Assembly: GCA_021838065.1 (NCBI GenBank)
Contig: JAKCEJ010000111.1
Span: 1 to 8,485, forward strand
DNA from: Pseudomonadota bacterium
GTDB taxonomy: Bacteria > Pseudomonadota > Gammaproteobacteria > Steroidobacterales > Steroidobacteraceae
Reading direction: 5' to 3'
Length of the DNA: 8,485 bases
Shown: piece after piece, positions 1 through 5,351 of the stretch
Numbering within the stretch: the first letter of the stretch is position 1
Layout of the letters: each line of letters begins with the position of its first letter
Position numbers and translations under genes: made by a program
Notes under the pieces: generated by a model
What the model was told of the DNA's origin: nothing
Seen by the model: the letters and a program-made list of their open reading frames with translations, nothing else
Databases searched by the model: none

Positions 1-1
1 G

Positions 2-721
2 CCCGGCGCCGAGGCGCCGCTCTACCGCGATGCGCTCGCGGCGCTCGCGCGCATCCAGCTGCTCGGCCTCGAGGCGGCCGCCGAGCTCGCGCCCTACGAC
101 CGCGCCGCGCTGCGGCGCGAGATGGACCTGATGCCCGAGTGGTTCCTCGCGCGCCATCTCGGCCTCGCGCTGACGAGCGCCGAGCGCGGCGCGCTCGAGT
201 CGGTGTTCGAGTGGCTCATCGAGCAGGCCCTGGCGCAGCCGCAGGTGTTCGTGCACCGCGACTATCACTCGCGCAATCTCATGGTCACCGCCGAGCGCAA
301 TCCCGGGGTGCTCGATTTCCAGGACGCGCTGCGCGGCCCGGTCGGCTACGACCTGGCCTCGCTCCTGAAGGACTGTTACATCGCGTGGCCGCGCGAGCGC
401 GTGCTCGAGTGGGTGGGCGGATACCGCTCGCTGCTGGCCGCGCGCGGCGGGCCCGCCGGCGAGGATGCGGCCGAGTTCCTGCGCTGGTTCGACCTGATCG
501 GCGTGCAGCGGCACCTGAAGGTGCTCGGCATCTTCGCCCGCCTGTGGCACCGCGATGGCAAGAGCGGTTACCTGCGCGATCTGCCCCTGACGCTGCGTTA
601 CGTGCGCGACACCTGCCGGGACTACGCCGAGCTCGCGCCGCTCGGGGAGCTCCTCGAGGGGCGCATCGCCGCCGAGCTGCCCCGGGCCAACGCCCGCGCG
701 GTATCCGGGCGCTCGCCATGA
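2..721 (+). CDS. amgK: N-acetylmuramate/N-acetylglucosamine anomeric kinase AmgK, 5'-truncated by window edge
   Basis: The reading frame is open from base 2, so the N-terminal part lies outside the window; 239 C-terminal residues are visible, against about 340 in the family. It belongs to the aminoglycoside-phosphotransferase (APH) kinase fold. The catalytic loop HRDYHSRN is visible, with the catalytic Asp codon at 260-262, followed by LDFQDA with the metal-binding Asp at 314-316 and then a YDLASLLKDCY segment typical of AmgK-like proteins. AmgK phosphorylates the anomeric C1 hydroxyl of MurNAc (and GlcNAc) in the cytoplasm, feeding the peptidoglycan recycling route that bypasses de novo MurA-dependent UDP-MurNAc synthesis. 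The next gene, murU, starts inside its stop codon (ATGA), which is the standard amgK-murU pairing and the main support for the specific name over a generic APH-family kinase. A Met at 122 is internal to the conserved domain and is not a plausible start. Confidence 0.88.
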   Translation, partial: PGAEAPLYRDALAALARIQLLGLEAAAELAPYDRAALRREMDLMPEWFLARHLGLALTSAERGALESVFEWLIEQALAQPQVFVHRDYHSRNLMVTAERNPGVLDFQDALRGPVGYDLASLLKDCYIAWPRERVLEWVGGYRSLLAARGGPAGEDAAEFLRWFDLIGVQRHLKVLGIFARLWHRDGKSGYLRDLPLTLRYVRDTCRDYAELAPLGELLEGRIAAELPRANARAVSGRSP

Positions 722-1407
722 GGGCGATCCTGCTCGCGGCCGGCCGGGGCGAGCGGCTGCGCCCGATCACCGACACGGTGCCGAAGCCGCTGGTGCGCAT
801 TGCCGGGCGGGCGCTGATCGAGTACCACCTGGAGAACCTGGTGCGCGCGGGCATCGGCGAGGCGGTGATCAATCTGTCGTGGCTCGGCGGGCAGATCCGC
901 GCGGCGCTCGGCGCCGGGGAGCGCTTCGGACTCGCCATTCGCTACAGCGAGGAGGGGCCCGTGCCGCTTGAGACCGGCGGCGGCATTGCGCGCGCGCTGC
1001 CGCTGCTCGGCAGCGAACCGTTTCTGGTCGTCAATGCCGACGTGTGGACCGATCTGCAGTTCGCCGCGCTGCGTGAGTTGCCGGCCGGGGCCGATGCCAG
1101 CATCGTGCTCGCGCCCAACCCCGAGCATCACCCCGAAGGGGACTTCGCGCTGCGGGACGGGAGGGTGCTCGAGGCGGGCGGCGATCGCCTCACCTACACG
1201 GGCATCGGCCTCTATCGGCCCGAATTCTTCACCGGCTGGCCGGCGGAGCGCTTCCCGCTGCGGCCCCTGCTGCGCCGCGCCATCGCCGCCGGGCGCCTGC
1301 ACGGCCAGGTGCATCGCGGCGAGTGGTATGACGCCGGCTCGCCCGAGCGGCTCGCCTGGCTGGACGCGCACGTGCGTGCCAAAGGGGGCACGGGCGATTC
1401 CCGCTAA
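718..1407 (+). CDS. murU: N-acetylmuramate-1-phosphate uridylyltransferase MurU
   Basis: This 229-residue nucleotidyltransferase has the length expected of MurU. The N-terminal signature AAGRGERLRPITDTVPKP (about residues 7-24) is the nucleotide-binding loop of sugar-1-phosphate nucleotidyltransferases, with Arg13 and Lys23 in the usual places. ETGGGI (85-90) contacts the base and sugar, VNADVW puts Asp108 at the metal site, and EWYDAGSPERL near 202-212 supplies the second acidic residue. The enzyme joins MurNAc-1-phosphate, made by AmgK, to UTP to give UDP-MurNAc in the cytoplasm. The ATG overlaps the amgK stop by 4 nt and has no evident Shine-Dalgarno sequence, so translation is probably coupled to amgK. 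The frame stays open well upstream of 718, but that stretch runs inside amgK and encodes Arg/Ala-rich sequence unlike any nucleotidyltransferase, so the overlapping ATG is preferred. GlmU-like or RmlA-like activity is less likely because there is no extra C-terminal domain and the partner is amgK. Confidence 0.9.
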   Translation: MRAILLAAGRGERLRPITDTVPKPLVRIAGRALIEYHLENLVRAGIGEAVINLSWLGGQIRAALGAGERFGLAIRYSEEGPVPLETGGGIARALPLLGSEPFLVVNADVWTDLQFAALRELPAGADASIVLAPNPEHHPEGDFALRDGRVLEAGGDRLTYTGIGLYRPEFFTGWPAERFPLRPLLRRAIAAGRLHGQVHRGEWYDAGSPERLAWLDAHVRAKGGTGDSR

Positions 1408-1414
1408 CCCCGTA

Positions 1415-1451
1415 TTGGGGGCCGGGCCGCGGGAACCGTACAATAGCCTCA
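1415..1451 (+). promoter_or_regulatory. Candidate sigma70-type promoter for lipA, possibly giving a leaderless mRNA
   Basis: TTGGGG at 1415-1420 (three of six matches to TTGACA) is followed after 18 nt by TACAAT at 1439-1444, one mismatch from TATAAT and conspicuous in this GC-rich DNA. The lipA ATG begins at 1451, 7 nt after the last base of the -10 hexamer, where transcription would be expected to begin. No Shine-Dalgarno sequence sits at a useful distance. The hexamers are seen directly; promoter function and leaderless translation are inferred. Confidence 0.35.
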
Positions 1452-2485
1452 TGGCTACCCCCAAAGACATCCCCCTCGCCGCCCAATCGGCCGCCACGCG
1501 CAGCGGCGAGAAATACGTTACACCCCAAGGATTTACGGCCATCCGCGACGGCGTAAAGGCCACCGCCGCGACCGGCGCCGCCGCCTTCTCGCCCAAGCCC
1601 TCGTGGCTGCGGGCCCGGGCGCCCTCGGGGGAGGGCTTTCAGGCCGTCAAGGGGATCGTCCGCGAGCACCGCCTCGCCACGGTCTGCGAGGAGGCCAAGT
1701 GCCCGAACATCGGCGAGTGCTGGAACGCCGGCACCGCGACCATCATGCTCATGGGCGCGGTCTGCACGCGCGCCTGCCGCTTCTGCTCGGTCGACACCGG
1801 CAATCCGCGCGGCTGGCTCGATCGCGACGAGCCAGAGAACAGCGCCCGGACCGTGGAGCTGATGAGGCTCAAATACGTGGTGCTCACCTCGGTCGATCGC
1901 GATGATCTTCCCGACGGCGGCGCCGGCCATTACGCGGCCTGCATCCGCGCCATCAAGCGGCGCAACCCGGGCACGGCCGTCGAGGCGCTCACCCCGGATT
2001 TCCAGGGCGTGCACGTCGATGTCGAGACCGTGGTCGGCTCCGGGCTCGAGGTGTTCGCGCAGAACATCGAGACCGTGCGCCGCCTGACCCATCCGGTCCG
2101 CGATCCGCGCGCCGGGTACGAGCGCACGCTCGAGGTGCTGAGCCACGCCAAGCGCCACCGCCCCGAGGTGCTGACCAAGAGCAGCCTCATGCTCGGCCTC
2201 GGCGAGACGGACGGGGAGATCGAGGCCACGCTGCGCGATCTGCGCGCGGCCGAAGTCGACATCGTGACCCTCGGCCAGTATTTGCGTCCGACCACGAACC
2301 ACCTGCCCGTGGAGCGCTTCGTCAGCCCGGCGGAGTTCGATGCGTATCGGCGCTCGGCGCTCGATATGGGCTTTCTCGAGTGCGTCTCCGGGCCGCTGGT
2401 GCGCTCGAGCTACCGGGCCGAGCAGGCGCTCAATCGCAACAACGCCGGCCTCGACAATGCGCGCCTCGCGGCGCAGCCGCGGTGA
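1451..2485 (+). CDS. lipA: Lipoyl synthase LipA (radical SAM)
   Basis: LipA inserts two sulfur atoms at C6 and C8 of a protein-bound octanoyl chain to make the lipoyl cofactor of pyruvate and 2-oxoglutarate dehydrogenases and the glycine cleavage system. The 344-residue product carries all expected ligands: auxiliary-cluster Cys79, Cys84 and Cys90 (CEEAKCPNIGEC), radical-SAM Cys105, Cys109 and Cys112 (CTRACRFC), and the C-terminal RSSY motif (318-321) whose serine ligates the auxiliary cluster. VVLTSVDRDDLPDGGAGHY and LKSS-like TKSSLMLGLGET segments are also typical. The N-terminus before the first cysteine is about ten residues longer than in E. coli LipA and Ala-rich. ATG 1451 is chosen because it follows the murU stop and a -10-like hexamer. 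An in-frame TTG at 1415 would place the start inside that putative promoter and has no ribosome-binding site. lipB begins inside its stop codon. Confidence 0.97.
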   Translation: MATPKDIPLAAQSAATRSGEKYVTPQGFTAIRDGVKATAATGAAAFSPKPSWLRARAPSGEGFQAVKGIVREHRLATVCEEAKCPNIGECWNAGTATIMLMGAVCTRACRFCSVDTGNPRGWLDRDEPENSARTVELMRLKYVVLTSVDRDDLPDGGAGHYAACIRAIKRRNPGTAVEALTPDFQGVHVDVETVVGSGLEVFAQNIETVRRLTHPVRDPRAGYERTLEVLSHAKRHRPEVLTKSSLMLGLGETDGEIEATLRDLRAAEVDIVTLGQYLRPTTNHLPVERFVSPAEFDAYRRSALDMGFLECVSGPLVRSSYRAEQALNRNNAGLDNARLAAQPR

Positions 2486-3177
2486 GCGCCGGCGCCGCAG
2501 ACCTCGCTGGCGCAGCGCAAGCGCTCGCGCCCGCGCCGCATCCGCTGGTGCGGCGGCTGGGCCTTGCCCCCTACGAGCCGACTTGGCGGGCCATGCAGCG
2601 CTTCACCGACGCGCGCTTGGCCGAGACGCCGGATGAGATCTGGCTGCTCGAGCATCCCGCGGTCTTCACGCTTGGCATGAACGCCGATCCGGCGCACGTG
2701 CTCGCCGCCGGGGACATTCCGGTGGTGCGCATCGACCGTGGCGGGCAGGTGACGTACCACGGGCCGGGCCAGCTGCTCGTCTATCCGCTCCTCGATCTGC
2801 GCCGCGCGCGCCTCGGGGTGCGTGATCTGGTCACGGCGCTCGAGCGCAGCGTGATCGACTATGCGGGGAGTCTCGGCATCCTTGCCGAGAGTCGACGTAG
2901 CGCGCCCGGCGTGTATGTGGCGGGCTGCAAGCTCGCGAGCGTCGGCATCCGCGTACGGCGCGGGGCGAGCTATCACGGCATCGCGCTCAACGTGTGCAAC
3001 GATCTCGAGCCGTTCGCGAGAATCAACCCCTGCGGCTACGCCGGGCTCGAGATGACTCGGCTGGCCGATCTCGCCGCGGTGGACTCGGTCGGCGCGGCGG
3101 CCGAGGGACTGCTGCCGTATCTGCTGCGGCACCTTTACCGGAGACCCTGCGGCGCCACCAACACCCCTCATCCGTAA
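2482..3177 (+). CDS. lipB: Octanoyl-[ACP]:protein N-octanoyltransferase LipB
   Basis: LipB transfers octanoate from acyl carrier protein to the lysine of lipoyl domains, the substrate that LipA then sulfurates. The GTG start overlaps the lipA stop as GTGA and gives 231 residues, normal for the family; no Shine-Dalgarno is visible, so coupling to lipA is likely. Conserved blocks are all present: EHPAVFTLGMNAD (57-69), the RGGQVTYHGPGQLLVYPLLDL block (86-106), the catalytic lysine Lys150 in AGCKLASVGIRVRRG, and the catalytic cysteine Cys184 in INPCGYAGLEMT. The residue just before Lys150 is a cysteine, where many homologues have alanine or another small residue. The first 20 residues (Ala/Pro-rich) lie outside the conserved domain, so a slightly later start is conceivable, but the overlapping GTG fits the habit of this locus. 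The gene order lipA-lipB is the reverse of the familiar lipB-lipA. Confidence 0.95.
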   Translation: MSAGAADLAGAAQALAPAPHPLVRRLGLAPYEPTWRAMQRFTDARLAETPDEIWLLEHPAVFTLGMNADPAHVLAAGDIPVVRIDRGGQVTYHGPGQLLVYPLLDLRRARLGVRDLVTALERSVIDYAGSLGILAESRRSAPGVYVAGCKLASVGIRVRRGASYHGIALNVCNDLEPFARINPCGYAGLEMTRLADLAAVDSVGAAAEGLLPYLLRHLYRRPCGATNTPHP

Positions 3178-3183
3178 GAGTGC

Positions 3184-3188
3184 GAGGT
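3184..3188 (+). promoter_or_regulatory. Shine-Dalgarno for the CPBP protease gene
   Basis: GAGGT lies 4 nt before ATG 3193 in the 15-nt gap after lipB. It supports this start and indicates independent translation initiation on a transcript probably shared with lipAB. Confidence 0.6.
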
Positions 3189-3192
3189 CGAC

Positions 3193-4182
3193 ATGCCAGT
3201 GCGCGGTTGTCTGCGACGATCCGTTACGGTACCGCCCGATGCGCTGCGGGGATGGCTGCTGCGGCTGATATTCGATGGGCACGGCGTGCGCGCCGTGGTG
3301 CGCGCCCTGCTGTTCATCGTGCTCGTCGGGGTCACGGGCCTGCTGGTGACGCTGGCGATCCGGGGCATCATCGACTCCGTGCCGCTCTGGAATCAGCGCG
3401 TGCATGCGCTTGTGCACCAGGCGCGAACCGGCGGAGCGCCCGCATCGCTGATTGCCCTGAACGAGTCGGCCTTTCTCGCCTCTGTGCTGTTCGCGACCTG
3501 GGTCATGACCTGGCTCGAGGGCAGGCGGATCGGCGACATTGGATTGAAACGGACGAATTGGCTGCGCGACCTGGCCGGGGGATTCCTGGCGGGGTTCGGT
3601 ATGCTGAGCATGCTCGTTGGGGCGCTCGTGGCGCTCGGGTTCGCGCGGCTCGAGGCGCCGACCTTCGGGCACACCGCCGCGCTCGAATATGCTCTGGCCT
3701 GGCTCGGGACGATGCTGCTGGTCGGGTGCTTCGAGGAAATCGCCTTCCGCGGCTACCTGCTCACCGTGCTGCGCGAGCGGTACGGCTTCTGGCCGGCGGC
3801 GCTCGCCGTCACGGCGCTGTTCATGGCGGCGCACGGATTCAACGTGGGGGAGAATCCCACGGGCCTCGCCACCGTGGCGGTGGTGAGCGTGCTGTTCTGC
3901 CTGGCGATCCGCCGCACCGGCGCGCTGTGGTGGGTCATCGGCTGTCACGCGGCCTGGGACTGGGCCGAGAGCTATCTCTTCGGCAGTGCCGACAGCGGTG
4001 AGCGCTCGGTCGGACATCTGCTCACGCTGCGTCCGCTCGGCAACATCTACCTGAGCGGCGGCACGGATGGACCGGAAGGCTCGGTGCTGTGCCTCGCGGT
4101 CCTCATCATCACCATCGCGGCGCTGCCGCTGCTGATCCGCCGGCGGATCAGTGCCTCCGCGCCGGCCATCGCCGACGCGTAG
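3193..4182 (+). CDS. CPBP (CAAX/Abi-type) family intramembrane metalloprotease
   Basis: A 329-residue polytopic membrane protein. The diagnostic CPBP motifs are present: EEIAFR with Glu181, Glu182 and Arg186 (EExxxR), the second motif His214 in FMAAHGFN, and the third motif His252/Asp256 in CHAAWDW; together these would hold a catalytic metal. Hydrophobic stretches around 34-58, 92-106, 128-152, 166-180, 199-214, 226-240, 244-255 and 298-316 suggest seven or eight membrane spans. Bacterial members of this family (related to Rce1) are putative proteases with roles ranging from peptide maturation and self-immunity to unknown; the substrate here cannot be deduced. It follows lipB by 15 nt in the same direction and ends 5 nt from the stop of the opposing ybeD-like gene. 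Codon choice looks like its neighbours, with no sign of recent transfer. It is not part of the usual lip cluster, so the association may be accidental. Confidence 0.85.
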   Translation: MPVRGCLRRSVTVPPDALRGWLLRLIFDGHGVRAVVRALLFIVLVGVTGLLVTLAIRGIIDSVPLWNQRVHALVHQARTGGAPASLIALNESAFLASVLFATWVMTWLEGRRIGDIGLKRTNWLRDLAGGFLAGFGMLSMLVGALVALGFARLEAPTFGHTAALEYALAWLGTMLLVGCFEEIAFRGYLLTVLRERYGFWPAALAVTALFMAAHGFNVGENPTGLATVAVVSVLFCLAIRRTGALWWVIGCHAAWDWAESYLFGSADSGERSVGHLLTLRPLGNIYLSGGTDGPEGSVLCLAVLIITIAALPLLIRRRISASAPAIADA

Positions 4183-4187
4183 CGGCG

Positions 4188-4448
4188 TCAAATCAACAGC
4201 ATGACGCCGTCGCAGGCTTTCAGCTCGACGGTGAGCGCCTCGATCTGCTCGCGGCTCTCGGCGAGCAGCGTGTAGGAGATCGACAGAAAGTTGCCGTTGC
4301 CGCTCAGGCGCTCGCTGACCCGTTCGGCCTCGAGCCCGGGCGAGTGGCGCAGCACCACCGCGTGCACCCGCGCGCGGAACTCATCCGAGGGCCGGCCGAT
4401 GATCTTGATCGGATAGTCGGTCGGGAACTCGAGCAGCGGCTTGCTCAC
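4188..4448 (-). CDS. ybeD: YbeD-like DUF493 protein (putative lipoate-linked regulator)
   Basis: An 86-residue protein matching the DUF493/UPF0250 family across its whole length: an N-terminal LLEFPTDYPIKIIGR block, HSPGLEAERVSERLSGNGNFLSISYT in the middle, and the SREQIEALTVELKACDGVMLLI tail. E. coli YbeD has an ACT-like fold and lies between dacA and lipB, which is the reason it is often called a lipoate regulatory protein; the biochemical function is not established. The GTG start at 4448 overlaps the stop of the aminotransferase gene as GTGA and has a good AGGGGAAGG ribosome-binding site 4 nt upstream. It is the last gene of the leftward run. Here it is not followed by lipB: it faces the CPBP gene tail to tail, with lipAB beyond it on the other strand. 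Confidence 0.9.
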   Translation of the reverse strand: MSKPLLEFPTDYPIKIIGRPSDEFRARVHAVVLRHSPGLEAERVSERLSGNGNFLSISYTLLAESREQIEALTVELKACDGVMLLI

Positions 4449-5317
4449 CAGGCCTTCCCCTGCAGCTCGCGCTTCCAGTCCTGGAATGCGGCATAGACGC
4501 GCCGCCACAGCGGCCCCGGCCGCCCCGCGCCGACCGGATGCCCGTCGAGCCGCGTGACCGGCTGCACCTCGCGGGTCGCTGCCGAGATCCAGATCTCCTC
4601 GGCCGCGCGCAGCTCGCTCTCGCTGACGGGCGCAGCCCGCCAGGGGATGCCGGCGCGCGCGGCGAGCTCCTCGACCACCGTGCGCGTGGTGCTCGGCAGA
4701 ATCTCGTGCGAGTTCGGCGGCGTGCGCACCTCGCCGCCGATCACTACGTGCACGGCCGAGGCCGACGCATCGGTCAGCCGTCCCTCGCGCAGCAGAATGG
4801 TCTCGGCGGCCGCGGCATCGACCGCGAGCTGGCGCAGCAGCACGTTGGCGAGCAGCGCGGTCGATTTGATGTCGCAGCGCGCCCAGCGGGTGTCGGCGGC
4901 GGTCACACAGGCGAGCCCCTGCTCCAGAGTCTCGCGCGAGGGCGCGGGCCACGGCGCGGCGAAGGCGAACACGGTCCGCGGGATGTCCGGCAGCGGCGCG
5001 TGGTTGCGGCCCCGCTCCGCGCCGCGGCTGACCTGCCAGTACAGGTACTGATCGCCGTGGCCGCCCGCCTCGATCAGCGTGGCGAACATCTCGCGCCACT
5101 GCGCGCCGGACAGCGGGTCGCGCATGCGCAGCTCGGCGAGGCTGCGGGCAAGACGCGCGCAGTGCGCGTCCAGCCGGAACGGCCGCCCGCCGTAGACCGG
5201 CATGACCTCGTAGGCGCCGTCGCCGAAGAGAAAGCCCCGGTCGAGCGGCGAGATGCGCGCCTCGCCGAGCGGCAGGTACGCGCCGTTCAAGTAGCAGGTC
5301 GGGAACGGTTCGGCCAT
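4445..5317 (-). CDS. dat: Class IV PLP aminotransferase, probable D-amino-acid (D-alanine) aminotransferase
   Basis: A 290-residue fold-type IV PLP enzyme, normal length for D-alanine aminotransferase (DAAT), which interconverts D-Ala/2-oxoglutarate and pyruvate/D-Glu in the cytoplasm. Visible features: YLNGAYLPLGEARISPLDRGFLFGDG-type N-terminus with the GDGAYE loop (32-37), the VSRGAERGRNHAP segment in which Arg104-Asn105-His106 matches the RNH carboxylate-binding motif of DAAT, the PLP-binding lysine Lys151 in DIKSTALLANV, and the phosphate-binding STTR near 218-221. The RNH motif favours DAAT over branched-chain aminotransferase or aminodeoxychorismate lyase. Unusually, the residue expected to be the PLP-N1-contacting Glu (TEGS or TEAS in many homologues) is Asp183 here (LTDASAS). 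It sits 34 nt after dacA, whose product releases D-Ala, and overlaps the ybeD-like gene by 4 nt. ATG 5317 is the only start upstream of the conserved N-terminus; its ribosome-binding site is weak. Confidence 0.85.
   Translation of the reverse strand: MAEPFPTCYLNGAYLPLGEARISPLDRGFLFGDGAYEVMPVYGGRPFRLDAHCARLARSLAELRMRDPLSGAQWREMFATLIEAGGHGDQYLYWQVSRGAERGRNHAPLPDIPRTVFAFAAPWPAPSRETLEQGLACVTAADTRWARCDIKSTALLANVLLRQLAVDAAAAETILLREGRLTDASASAVHVVIGGEVRTPPNSHEILPSTTRTVVEELAARAGIPWRAAPVSESELRAAEEIWISAATREVQPVTRLDGHPVGAGRPGPLWRRVYAAFQDWKRELQGKAW
4453..4461 (-). promoter_or_regulatory. Shine-Dalgarno deciding the GTG start of the ybeD-like gene
   Basis: AGGGGAAGG on the minus strand ends 4 nt before GTG 4448. 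It lies within the last codons of the aminotransferase gene and supports GTG as the start, since no ATG is available near the conserved N-terminus. Confidence 0.6.
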
Positions 5318-5351
5318 GGGCGTCTCGGGTCGCGTGGAACCTGCGCGGATC

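Noticed and set aside
139..717. Upstream extension of the murU frame to 139
   Set aside because: It overlaps amgK in another frame and encodes low-complexity Arg/Ala sequence; MurU proteins start at the ATG at 718.
1415..1417. TTG at 1415 as an alternative lipA start
   Set aside because: No ribosome-binding site precedes it, and the added residues are not like LipA N-termini; ATG 1451 is simpler.
1406..1420. CCCC-GTATT-GGGG hairpin after murU as a terminator
   Set aside because: The stem is only 4 bp and no T-run follows; it overlaps the candidate -35 hexamer of lipA instead.
622..1596. Minus-strand open frame opposite murU and the start of lipA
   Set aside because: Antisense shadow of murU; no motifs, and it runs across two real genes and the intergenic gap.
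2410..4191. Long open frame on the minus strand across lipB and the CPBP gene (about 590 codons)
   Set aside because: It is His/Gln/Arg-rich without domain-like motifs and lies opposite two genes with clear family motifs. High GC leaves such antisense frames open by chance.
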